Assembly: GCA_050692915.1 (NCBI GenBank)
Contig: JBOGVU010000008.1
Span: forward strand, 1 to 60,791
DNA length: 60,791 nt
Direction of reading: 5' to 3'
Source of the DNA: CALAEC01 sp050692915
GTDB lineage: Bacteria > Actinomycetota > UBA4738 > CALAEC01
The notes under the pieces were generated by a model, which saw nothing but the letters and a program-made list of their open reading frames with translations, made no database searches and had not been told where the DNA came from. The position numbers and the translations under genes were made by a program. Below are positions 30,430 to 39,040 of this stretch, one piece after another; within the stretch, counting starts at the first letter, position 1, and each line of letters starts with the position of its first letter.

Positions 30430-33400
30430 CTACGTCTGGAAGGAGAACGCCTCGAGCACCTCCGTGAACGACGACCCGCTCTGGGGCCCGCCCCCGGCCA
30501 CGTAGATCGTGCCGGCGATGGTGCCCGCCACGGCACCGTGCCGACCGGTGAGCATCGGACGCAGGGTTCGCCATGTATCGGTCACGGGGTCGTACTCCTC
30601 GTTCTGGGAGAAGGCCGCGGCGCCCCCGCCCTCTCCCCCCATCACCTGGGCCCGGCCGCCAAGGGTCCCGACCACGACCGTCCGTCGTCCGGTCGGCATC
30701 GGGGTCCGATCGACCCACGTCCCCGTGGCCAGGTCGAACATCTCGACGGTGTTCAGGGCGCCGTTCACGGTCGACCCATCGGCGTTCCGGGTCCGTCCGC
30801 CGAACACGTAGAGCTTTCCGTCGAGCACGGCGGAGCCGGGGTTGTCGCGTCGAGTGGACATCGAGGGGGCTGAGCTCCACGCCGAGGTGGTCGGGTTGAA
30901 CACCTCCATGCTCGCCAGGGAGGCGCCGTCCGAGCCCATCCCACCCAGCACGTAGATCCGGTCGTTCAACACCTTCGCAGCCGCGCCGCCGCGGGCCACG
31001 GCCATCGGCGGCAGGGAGGTCCAGGCTCCCGTCGACGGGTCGAACACCGACGCGTTGGTCACGGCCCCGGAGAACGGGCCGGTCGATCCCCCGAACGCGT
31101 ACAGCTTGCCGTTGTAGGCCACCACCGCCGGGTTCTCCACCGCCGGCCCTGGCAGCGGTGCGGCCGTGGTCCACGCGTTCGAGCTCGAGTCGTACACGTA
31201 CACCGTGGAGTGTGGGCCGGCGCTGGTCTTGCCGCCCACGACGTACAGCTTCCCGCCCAGGGCGGTGCCGCCAGCATCCAGCACGGATGCCGGCATGGCT
31301 GCCTTCGTGGACCAGCACCCCGTGTCGATCGGCTCGAGTGTGGTGACCTTGCTACCGCCGAGCTCGCCCACGAAGATCTTCCCCCCCGGCCCCAGCGCCA
31401 GCGGGAGCGGGTCGTTGAAGCCGCCGATGAGCCTGGAGCCTGCAACGACGCTCGAGCCGTCGGGCGACAGCCTGACGCGCGTGATGTCATCCCCGACCGA
31501 GTAGTTGGCGATGAGCAGCTCGTTCTTGAGATCTCCGCAGAACGCGTCGGCCATGTACTCCACCGTGCCGTTCGATGACCGGTTCATCCCCAGGTTGAAG
31601 ATCGGAGGCACGTAGTTGGACGGGGCCGAGACGCCCTGGTAGCTGCCGTCCTTGAACACGCACTCGCTCCGGTACGGGTTCGGATGCCCGTAGTACTTCC
31701 CCTGTTGGATCTTGAGGAGGATGTCGGGCTGCTCCCCCGGGTTGTCTCCTCCGTTCTTCCACGACGTCGGGTCGCCGAAGCCGAAGCAGGGAGGCGTAGG
31801 AGAAGGCGGGAACGTGCCCGTCACCCCGAGGCCGTTGTCGGGAGCGTACATCGACCCGTTGCTGTGGAACACGAAGTCGTAGGCGTTCCGCAGCCCCGTT
31901 GCGTACGTCGCCACGTCACACGGAGGCGGCCCGAAGATATCGTCCGGGTTGTGGCAGGAACCGTCGAAGGAGGGGTTCCGGACATCCGCCACCAGGATCG
32001 CCGCGGAGAGCGGCTGCTCCTCCATGGTCCCGAACTCGGTGTTGGCCTCGTTCGGTGCTCCGGCGCCGGTGTTCCCACCCTGGGCGATGTACAACTTGCC
32101 GTCGGGACCGAAATGGATCGAGTTGATGGCGTGATTCGCCTTGGCCCTGGGGAGGCCGGTGATGACGTCCTGCCGAGTGGTGAAGCCGGCCCCCGACAAC
32201 CGAGTGACGGTGCTCGAGTTGGGGGTGCCGTTGTTGAGCGAGGGGCTGGAGTGTGACACCCACAGGATCACGTTCGTGGGCGTTGACAGCGGATCGACCG
32301 TGATCCCCAGCGTGAGCCGGCTGCCCAGAGTGGTGATCACCTGATCGGCCACCGGCTGGTTGGTCGCTCCGAGCGTGATGGCGTGGATCTTTCCGAGGAG
32401 CTCGGCGACGTACAGGCGCCCATCAGGACCCCACGCCATCGACGTGGGGTTCGGGACGCCGAACGAGGAGGACGAGAACGAGATCCCGCCGGCACTACCG
32501 TCGGGGCCGGAGATCGCCGCTTCCGCGGTCATGGTGAACTCGTCGAAGCTGTAGACGAGAGGGCTGGGCCCGTTCCGGTGGCTCGCCAGGATCCCTCCGA
32601 AGCTCCTGGTCCCGATGGTCGGGTCGATCCCGGCGGCATCGAAGCTGAAGAACTCCGGCGGCGCCGTGAACGTCTTCAGCGGTTGAAGAGCACCGCCGTC
32701 GATCTGATACGAAGCCTCGACGCTACGATCGGTGGGGTTCGCGCGGAGCGTCAAGCCCACTCTCGAGCCGGTGAGGTCCATGACGCCAGACTTCTTGCTG
32801 CCGCTCTGGGAGCCGGCCTTCTCCATCAGGGCCTCAACGACGGTACCGGACGTCGTGGACAGAACGACCAGCTTGATGTAGTTGTCCTCGTCGTTGCCGA
32901 ACCAGAGCCCGGCCTGCTCGAACTTGCCCGTGCCCGCCGGTGGATTGACGAGGACCGTCTTCAGTCGAGTGATCTGGCTGGGCGCATCGAACCCGATGGA
33001 CAGCGCGTTGTCCTGGGAATTGGCGGCCCCGCTGGCCAGCCCCTTCGTGGTGGTGATGCGCAGGACCTCCGAAGATGGGTCGACGGCGAGCTTACCCGGG
33101 ATGTAGCCGGTCCCGTTCGACGTGGGCGGAAGATAGGTGAACCCCGTGCCGACGCCGGCTCCATCGAGGATCTTCCCGTGGTCGCTGGCGTAGTCCAACG
33201 TGTAGGGAGCGTCGACGAGGATCTCGCTGCATGCAACGGGTGAGCAGCCACCAGGGTCGCCCACGGTCAGCGAGACGCTGAAGGTCGCGCTCTCATGGCC
33301 CGGCGAACCGGCCTGAACCGTGGCCGAGTACGTCCCTTCCGTGAGCCCGGTCGAATCCACCGCGACGGTGATCGACGCCGGCGTCGTCCCGCTGGTGGGG

Positions 33401-34332
33401 GTCACGCTCAGCCACGAGGTGGTCTCCGACAGGGAGAACGAGGTGGCCGCCCCATCGTTCGTGGATAGGACGGTCTGTGTCGAGGCCGTCTCGCCCGGGA
33501 GGAGGCTGAACGATCCCGAAGGCGGATCGAACACCAGACCTCGGATCGAGAACGTCCCGCTGACCACCTCGGTGGTCGAGTTCGAGAGGTCGATCGCTGC
33601 GGTGACGATATGAGAGCCGGGGGAGAGGGCCGACGTGTCGAACGGCTTGGCGGTGCCGTTGCTGGCGGTCCCGGCGAAATCCCAGGGAGCGTTCTTCTCG
33701 ATCAGACGTGGAGAGCCCGTCATCTGCGGGTCGTCCAGGAAGAACCGCACCCTGCTGATCCCCGAGGCGGCGGGGACGAAGATGTACACGTTGCCCAACA
33801 GCACGGAACCTTCCAGCGGCACCGGGGAAGACCGGTCGGATGAGAGACTCACGTCCAGCTCGTGGGTCGACGGAGGGGGCGGGGGGGGCGGGGAGCTGTC
33901 ACCCACGGTGAAGGTTGCGCTCACTGAGACGGTGGAGCCATCGGAGCGATCGATCGACGCGGTGACGACATGGGATCCCGACGCCAGGCTCGACGCGTTG
34001 AAGGCCTTCGCCGTCCCGTCCTTGTTCGTACCGGCGAAGTCCCAGGGGGCGTTGTTCTCGATCACTCGTGGCAAGCCGCTCATCTGAGGGTCGTCCAGGA
34101 AGAACCGCACCCTGGTGATCCCCGCGGAGTCCCGTAAGAGGATGTAGACGCTCCCCGAGAGCTCCGCTCCTTCCAACGGCGTGGGGGAAGACCGGTCCGC
34201 CGAGAGGCTCATCTGAAGCTCGTCCGCGGCCTGCGCGGAGGCCGGAACGGCCAGGGATGCGAGGAGCAAACAGCCCAGAAGGACCGAGAGGGAACCGAAC
34301 CAGGCGACTCGCCTGGCCCCCTTCTCAACCAT
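30430..34332 (-). CDS. Large secreted mosaic protein: Ig-like repeats, sugar-dehydrogenase propeller and kelch repeats
   Basis: This roughly 1,300-residue protein begins with a signal peptide (MVEKGARRVAWFGSLSVLL, cleaved near ASAQA). Next come two near-identical 100-residue Ig-like modules separated by a proline run, then a BACON-like Ig domain (WLSVTPTSGTTPASITV) and a concanavalin-like sandwich with QAGLWFGNDEDNYIKL. Then a PQQ glucose-dehydrogenase-like propeller (MAWGPDGRLYVAE, INSIHFGPDGKLYIAQG, TGLRNAYDFVFHSNG) and six kelch repeats (KLYVVGGKT, KLYAFGGST, RIYVLGGMG, KLYVFGGRT) reach the C-terminus. In-frame ATGs at 34422 and 34440 would add a non-signal extension; I chose 34332 because it gives a standard signal peptide. 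It probably binds or oxidises surface glycans. Confidence 0.85.
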   Translation of the reverse strand: MVEKGARRVAWFGSLSVLLGCLLLASLAVPASAQAADELQMSLSADRSSPTPLEGAELSGSVYILLRDSAGITRVRFFLDDPQMSGLPRVIENNAPWDFAGTNKDGTAKAFNASSLASGSHVVTASIDRSDGSTVSVSATFTVGDSSPPPPPPPSTHELDVSLSSDRSSPVPLEGSVLLGNVYIFVPAASGISRVRFFLDDPQMTGSPRLIEKNAPWDFAGTASNGTAKPFDTSALSPGSHIVTAAIDLSNSTTEVVSGTFSIRGLVFDPPSGSFSLLPGETASTQTVLSTNDGAATSFSLSETTSWLSVTPTSGTTPASITVAVDSTGLTEGTYSATVQAGSPGHESATFSVSLTVGDPGGCSPVACSEILVDAPYTLDYASDHGKILDGAGVGTGFTYLPPTSNGTGYIPGKLAVDPSSEVLRITTTKGLASGAANSQDNALSIGFDAPSQITRLKTVLVNPPAGTGKFEQAGLWFGNDEDNYIKLVVLSTTSGTVVEALMEKAGSQSGSKKSGVMDLTGSRVGLTLRANPTDRSVEASYQIDGGALQPLKTFTAPPEFFSFDAAGIDPTIGTRSFGGILASHRNGPSPLVYSFDEFTMTAEAAISGPDGSAGGISFSSSSFGVPNPTSMAWGPDGRLYVAELLGKIHAITLGATNQPVADQVITTLGSRLTLGITVDPLSTPTNVILWVSHSSPSLNNGTPNSSTVTRLSGAGFTTRQDVITGLPRAKANHAINSIHFGPDGKLYIAQGGNTGAGAPNEANTEFGTMEEQPLSAAILVADVRNPSFDGSCHNPDDIFGPPPCDVATYATGLRNAYDFVFHSNGSMYAPDNGLGVTGTFPPSPTPPCFGFGDPTSWKNGGDNPGEQPDILLKIQQGKYYGHPNPYRSECVFKDGSYQGVSAPSNYVPPIFNLGMNRSSNGTVEYMADAFCGDLKNELLIANYSVGDDITRVRLSPDGSSVVAGSRLIGGFNDPLPLALGPGGKIFVGELGGSKVTTLEPIDTGCWSTKAAMPASVLDAGGTALGGKLYVVGGKTSAGPHSTVYVYDSSSNAWTTAAPLPGPAVENPAVVAYNGKLYAFGGSTGPFSGAVTNASVFDPSTGAWTSLPPMAVARGGAAAKVLNDRIYVLGGMGSDGASLASMEVFNPTTSAWSSAPSMSTRRDNPGSAVLDGKLYVFGGRTRNADGSTVNGALNTVEMFDLATGTWVDRTPMPTGRRTVVVGTLGGRAQVMGGEGGGAAAFSQNEEYDPVTDTWRTLRPMLTGRHGAVAGTIAGTIYVAGGGPQSGSSFTEVLEAFSFQT
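33535..34224 (-). repeat. Tandem duplication of Ig-like modules within the large secreted gene
   Basis: Two modules starting at about 34224 and 33864 share blocks such as DRSSPxPLEG, RVRFFLDDPQM and NAPWDFAGT. Nucleotide stretches (for example around 33728 and 34088) are nearly identical. A C-rich stretch encoding consecutive prolines joins them. Confidence 0.8.
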
Positions 34333-34473
34333 CGCCCGGCCGACCCGGAGCCTCAGGCGTGTCCCGTGGCTGCTGTTCCTCCCCAAGGACTTCACGTTAC
34401 CGCGGCTGGCCCCGGGCTCCATACGACTCCGGACGTACATCCCCTACGCTGCGTTCAGCACTCGGTGGCCCCG

Positions 34474-35469
34474 TCAGCCCGGATCCCGGGATGCGGGGGG
34501 GCCCTCTGGTGCCACGGGCCGCCGGGACCACAGCCAGACCCCCCACCAGGCAGCCAGAAGGACTCCGATCCCGAGCAGGAACACCCCCGCCAGGACCGGC
34601 AGGAAGGACACCAGGATGGCGCCGGCGGCGCAGACGGTTCCCAGCGCCCAGAACGTCACGGTGGAGGCCGTTCGTCCCCATCGAGCTGCCACCAGATCGT
34701 ACGAGTGGAGCCGATCGCCGCCAGCCAGGTGCGCCCCGGAGGTCAGTCGCCGGCCGACGCTGAAGGCCACCTCGAACGCCGGGATCCCCAGGGCGGCGCC
34801 CGCCGCCAGAAGGCCTCGGAGTCCTTGGGCCTCCACGGCCCACGCTGCCAGGACCGCCAGCAGCGTGCCCACGGCGTAGGCCCCCCCGTCGCCCAGGAAG
34901 ATCCGCGCCGGCGGCCGGTTCCAGGCCAGGAACGCCACCAGGCCCCCGGCGAGCGCGAGCCCCAGCGAGGCGCCCTCCCCGTTGCCGTGCAGCGCCAGGA
35001 CCGCGGCGACACCCAGGCCGGAGATGGCGGCGACCCCGCCGGCCAGTCCGTCCTGTCCGTCCATGATGTTGACGGCGTTCGCGCACGCCAGAACCAGGAG
35101 GATCACCCCGACGCCGACGGCGAGGCCGATCCCATCGATGCCGACGTTACCCGCGACGAGGATCACCCCGGCGCCACCGATCAGAGCGACCCGAAGGAGC
35201 GCCGGGAGCTGGAAGCGGTCGTCCAGGAGCCCGACAGCTAGCGACAGCACAACCGCGGCCACCACGGGCCAGGGAAGCCCTCCGCGCACGAGCAGCTGCG
35301 CGGCCATGGCAGAGGTGATGCTGGCCACCCCCCCGAGCAGCGAGATCGGCTCCACGTGGATCTTCAGGTCGTCGCCGGCGGGCCGGTCCACGATCCCCAG
35401 GGCGAGACCGGCCCACCGGGCGAGGGGCGTCAGGGCCAGCCCCACAGCGAGAGCGATCACGAACGGCAC
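34474..35469 (-). CDS. WecA/MraY-family phosphoglycosyltransferase
   Basis: This 331-residue polytopic membrane protein with about ten segments transfers a sugar-1-phosphate from a nucleotide sugar to undecaprenyl phosphate, starting glycan assembly. Family motifs are LSLAVGLLDDRF, ACANAVNIMDGQDGLAGG, RIFLGDGGAYAVG and the cytoplasmic loop GGDRLHSYDL. The ATG at 35469 lies 13 bp inside the upstream GT4-GNAT gene, so they are coupled. As no other initiating transferase is in the window, it is the best candidate for the first step of the polysaccharide. Confidence 0.9.
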   Translation of the reverse strand: MPFVIALAVGLALTPLARWAGLALGIVDRPAGDDLKIHVEPISLLGGVASITSAMAAQLLVRGGLPWPVVAAVVLSLAVGLLDDRFQLPALLRVALIGGAGVILVAGNVGIDGIGLAVGVGVILLVLACANAVNIMDGQDGLAGGVAAISGLGVAAVLALHGNGEGASLGLALAGGLVAFLAWNRPPARIFLGDGGAYAVGTLLAVLAAWAVEAQGLRGLLAAGAALGIPAFEVAFSVGRRLTSGAHLAGGDRLHSYDLVAARWGRTASTVTFWALGTVCAAGAILVSFLPVLAGVFLLGIGVLLAAWWGVWLWSRRPVAPEGPPASRDPG

Positions 35470-37250
35470 GGGATCTTCCAGACGTTGCTGGCCGCCTCAC
35501 CGTGCAGGTGGATGCGGCCGATCGGGCGGAAACCGAGCCGCTTGTAGAAGCGGTTCCCCCCCTCGTTGTCGGCTCCCACGACGACCTTGACCTCGCCCGC
35601 ACCTCGTGCCCCGAGTTCCCGAAGCAGCGGGCGAACCAGTCGTTCGCCCAGACCGGCCGACCGGTGCACCGGTTCCACCGCCACCGCCAGGAGCTCGGCC
35701 TCCGGCATGGAGCCCGAGTCCTGCGGGTAGCGGGCCGTCTCCCAGAGCCGCCGGAGCATGCCCCGCCTGAAGAGTCGAGGGAGCGCCGAGAGACCGGCGA
35801 CGATCCCATGCCGGACTGCGAAGCGCCGGTAGAACCGACGCACCGATGGTGTGCCGGCCACGAAGCCGACCACGCCTCGTCCCGACCTGGCCACGAGCAC
35901 GACGGCCTCGGGGTCGGCGATCATGGCCCGATACAGCCGCCGGAGGAAGGCATCGCCGAGCCGGGGAAGGAAGGCGTCGGGCAGGGAGCGCCGGTGGAGC
36001 CGTGCGATCGCGGCGGCATCGCCCGGCCTGGCTGGGCGGACGGCCTGGGGCCCCCCTCCGGCTCCCTGGAGGCCCTTCTCACCCAGGAGATCCCGGTAGG
36101 TTCGGACGACAGTCTGCAGGACCCGCCGCTCGTCGAACCGCTCCTCGGCCCGCTGCCGTGCCGCCTTCCCCATCCTCTCCCGCAGCGCCGGGTCTCGGAC
36201 GAGCTCGAGGATGGCCTCGGCGAGACGACGCGGGGCCCGGGGCGGGACCAGGATGCCCTCCACCCCATCGCGTACCACCTCGCGGCATCCGCGGATGTCG
36301 GTGACGACCAGCGGGCGGCCCATCGCCGCGGCCTCGATGGCGGATCGCGGCACCCCTTCTCGCCAGGACGGCAGGACGAACACGTCCATGAGTGCCAGCA
36401 GGTCCCGGACGTCCTCCCGCCACCCGGCGAAGATCACGTCCTCCCGGGCCCGATCGACCTCCGCGGCCAGGATGGCATCCGGCTTAGCAGCGTCATGGTC
36501 ACCGGCCAGGAGGAACGCGACCCCGTTGGCCTCAGCCCGGACCTGCTTCGCCGCCGCGAACAGCTCCCGGTATCCCTTCTCGGCCACCAGGCGACCGACC
36601 GTACCGACTATCACTGCGCCATCGGGGATCCCGAGCTCGGTGCGCAGGGAGGCCCGGCGTTCGGGTGAGACGGCGTCTGGGTCGAACCGCTCCACGTCGG
36701 TGCCGTTGCCGAGGAACACGGTACGCCCGGCCGGCACGAGCCCGATGCGCCGAACCCACCGGAGATCCTCCTCGCTCTGGAAGAGCTCCAGGTCGCTGAA
36801 CCGAGCGGCCAGACGCTCCAGCCCAAGCACACCGACGCGTTTCGGCCAGGGGTCCTCCGGCATCGCGTAGAGGCCATGGACGGTGTTCACGACGATCGGG
36901 ACGCCCGCGAGCCGGGCCGCGATCCGTCCAAGGATCCCGGGCTTCGGGTTGTGGGTGTGGAGGATGTCCACCCGCTCACGCCGCAGGATCGAGCGGAGCT
37001 CCCAGAAGGCCCGGACGTCGGCGAGCGGATCCCACGAGCGCGTGACGCTCCTCCACGGGACGTGGCGGATCCCCTCCGCCTCGATGGCCGGCACCCACGG
37101 CCCCGGCGCGCTGATCGCCAGTACCTCGTATCCCTCCTCACGGAGACACTTCATCTGCTCCAGCAGCAGGAACCGCAGCGTGAGATCGACCGTCGTCACG
37201 TGGGCCACGCGGACGGCCGGGCCTGCGAGGTCGCTCGGGTCGGAGGTCAT
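35457..37250 (-). CDS. Fusion of GT4 glycosyltransferase and GNAT acetyltransferase
   Basis: This 597-residue protein has a GT-B glycosyltransferase half (residues about 10-385): VDILHTHNPKPGILGR, VNTVHGLYAM, GTVGRLVAEKGY, and DVFVLPSWREGVPRSAIEAAAMG with the donor-binding Glu pair. After a short linker rich in Gly and Pro, residues from about 405 form a GNAT N-acetyltransferase with LLAVAVEPVHRSAGLGERLVRPLL as the acetyl-CoA site and NEGGNRFYKRLGF near the end. The start at 37250 overlaps the upstream stop in ATGA. The fusion suggests that the sugar added by the first half, or its amine, is acetylated by the second. Confidence 0.88.
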   Translation of the reverse strand: MTSDPSDLAGPAVRVAHVTTVDLTLRFLLLEQMKCLREEGYEVLAISAPGPWVPAIEAEGIRHVPWRSVTRSWDPLADVRAFWELRSILRRERVDILHTHNPKPGILGRIAARLAGVPIVVNTVHGLYAMPEDPWPKRVGVLGLERLAARFSDLELFQSEEDLRWVRRIGLVPAGRTVFLGNGTDVERFDPDAVSPERRASLRTELGIPDGAVIVGTVGRLVAEKGYRELFAAAKQVRAEANGVAFLLAGDHDAAKPDAILAAEVDRAREDVIFAGWREDVRDLLALMDVFVLPSWREGVPRSAIEAAAMGRPLVVTDIRGCREVVRDGVEGILVPPRAPRRLAEAILELVRDPALRERMGKAARQRAEERFDERRVLQTVVRTYRDLLGEKGLQGAGGGPQAVRPARPGDAAAIARLHRRSLPDAFLPRLGDAFLRRLYRAMIADPEAVVLVARSGRGVVGFVAGTPSVRRFYRRFAVRHGIVAGLSALPRLFRRGMLRRLWETARYPQDSGSMPEAELLAVAVEPVHRSAGLGERLVRPLLRELGARGAGEVKVVVGADNEGGNRFYKRLGFRPIGRIHLHGEAASNVWKIPCRS

Positions 37251-39040
37251 GTGCGAGCCCAGGGACCCCGTCGAAGGATCCGGTAGGCGAGGCCCTCCCC
37301 ATCGAGCATGCCCCGGGCCTTCGCCTCGAAGAATCGGACCCCGTCGTTTCGAAGGACGGGCGCCCGCCCCAGGCGGTACGGATCGATGCGACCCCGCCGG
37401 TTCGTTCGCCACGCCTCGAGCGCGGCGGACTCGAACTGGGCCCGGGCCGCGACCTCCGCCGCCGGCGAGGCCACCGCCCATGGGTACGCGAAGTGCCGAC
37501 AGGCCACCCCGAGCCGGTCTTCGATCAGGGCCTTGGACCGGCGCATCTCCTCACCGGCCTCAGGCTCGGTGGCTCGGGACAGGTCGGCGTGGTTGTGCGT
37601 GTGCGACCCGATCGTCACAAGCCCGGTGGAGATCGCCTCCTCGAGCTGCGACCACTGAAGCGCCTCCGGTCCCTCCCCAACCAGGCCGGTAGCCAGGTAC
37701 AGGATCGCCGGGATCCGGTGCTCGACCAACACCGGGACGACGTGCTCGTGGAAGTCGGCGAAGCCGTCGTCGAAGGAGACCACGACGCCACCGCGGTCGG
37801 ACAGGGCCCTATCGAGAGAGAGGACCACCTCCCGCTCCACCAGCCGCTCCATCTGTGTCCGGAAGAGGTCGAGCGGCACGTCGATCTCACGGTCTCCCGC
37901 GCCAACCCGGTGATACAGGAGGATGACCACGTCGTCGGGCCGTCGTCCTCGGATCAGCCCCCACGGAAGGGCAGCTCCCTTCGCCACCTTCCGGAGGGTC
38001 CCTCCCGGCCGCAGGTGCCGCCCTGGGAAGGACGTGGCGCTCCCCACCAGCGCGGCCACGGTGATCGGCAGCGCGGGGAAGTGGAGCAGCGAGTCGAAGC
38101 ACGCGAGCACTCCGAGGGCCGAGAGGGCCGTGGCGGCAACCACGCCCCGGCCGGGGTCTCCGGCGCCGGCCAGTCGTAGGAGACCCCACAAGAACACGCC
38201 CAGGAGCAGGACGAACCCCGGGATGCCGGTCTCGGCGCCGTGCTCCAGGAAGGCGTGATGCGCGTGTCGAGCGTCGGGGTCAGACCAGGCGGTCATGCTC
38301 TCTGAGCCGAACCGGCCCGGTCCCACCCCCACCACCGGGTGCTCGATCATGAGATCGAAGGCCTCGTTCCAGAGGGCCACCCGTCGTTCGCCCAGGAAAT
38401 CGGCAGACTCCGCGCGATCCAGAGCCCCGACCACCACCGTGCTGGCCACCGCCGCCACCAACGTCACCGCGGCGAGCGCCGACACGAGGCGCCCGGAGAT
38501 CCGTCGTGCCGCCACCACGGCGGCCACGGGGAGCGCCGCCGCGACCAGTGTCGCCGCTCGCGCCTGTGCAACCAGTGGCACTACGGCAAACACCACGGCC
38601 GCAACCAGGGCCGAGACCCTGAGCACTCGCCGCCCGGCCAGCATCGCGAACATCACCGCGGCCGCGCTGGCGACCACGAAGAAGGCCGCCTTGGCGTTCG
38701 CGTACCCGAGCACCGGCGTGACGGCCTTCCCCGTGAAGACCTCGAAGGGAAGGAACACCACGGCCGCCCCTCCGATCGCGGTCACCGCGGCGGGAACCAG
38801 GATGGGGCGAAGGGATGCCGTCAGGCGTCCCACACCGTAGGAGAGAGCAACGACGGCTGCGAGGGCCACGGTTCCCCACGGGCGACCACCGACGGAGATC
38901 GCAGCCAGGACCGTCCATCCGGCCAGCGCCACCGCCAGCGCGAGCCCGAGGCGATCGATCGGATCCAGCCCTGCGGTCGATCCCCGGCCATCCGGGTGCG
39001 CTCGGGGGATGGTTCGGGGGAAGGACTCGACTCGATTCAT
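37247..39040 (-). CDS. Fusion of Wzy/O-antigen ligase-like membrane domain and polysaccharide deacetylase
   Basis: This 597-residue protein starts with about ten membrane segments (residues 30-345). The Wzy_C-type periplasmic loop is GVGPGRFGSESM followed by HAHHAFLEHGAETGIPGFVLLL, as in O-antigen ligases and polymerases. From about residue 370 a NodB-like polysaccharide deacetylase follows: VVILLYHRV, VVSFDDGFADF with the metal Asp, IGSHTHNHADLS with the metal His pair, and HFAYPWAVAS. Both ends of the gene make 4-bp overlaps with neighbours, so the fusion is not an artefact of a lost stop. The two halves would act on either side of the polymerisation step, but topology must place the deacetylase outside or inside; the sequence alone does not settle this. 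Confidence 0.87.
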   Translation of the reverse strand: MNRVESFPRTIPRAHPDGRGSTAGLDPIDRLGLALAVALAGWTVLAAISVGGRPWGTVALAAVVALSYGVGRLTASLRPILVPAAVTAIGGAAVVFLPFEVFTGKAVTPVLGYANAKAAFFVVASAAAVMFAMLAGRRVLRVSALVAAVVFAVVPLVAQARAATLVAAALPVAAVVAARRISGRLVSALAAVTLVAAVASTVVVGALDRAESADFLGERRVALWNEAFDLMIEHPVVGVGPGRFGSESMTAWSDPDARHAHHAFLEHGAETGIPGFVLLLGVFLWGLLRLAGAGDPGRGVVAATALSALGVLACFDSLLHFPALPITVAALVGSATSFPGRHLRPGGTLRKVAKGAALPWGLIRGRRPDDVVILLYHRVGAGDREIDVPLDLFRTQMERLVEREVVLSLDRALSDRGGVVVSFDDGFADFHEHVVPVLVEHRIPAILYLATGLVGEGPEALQWSQLEEAISTGLVTIGSHTHNHADLSRATEPEAGEEMRRSKALIEDRLGVACRHFAYPWAVASPAAEVAARAQFESAALEAWRTNRRGRIDPYRLGRAPVLRNDGVRFFEAKARGMLDGEGLAYRILRRGPWART

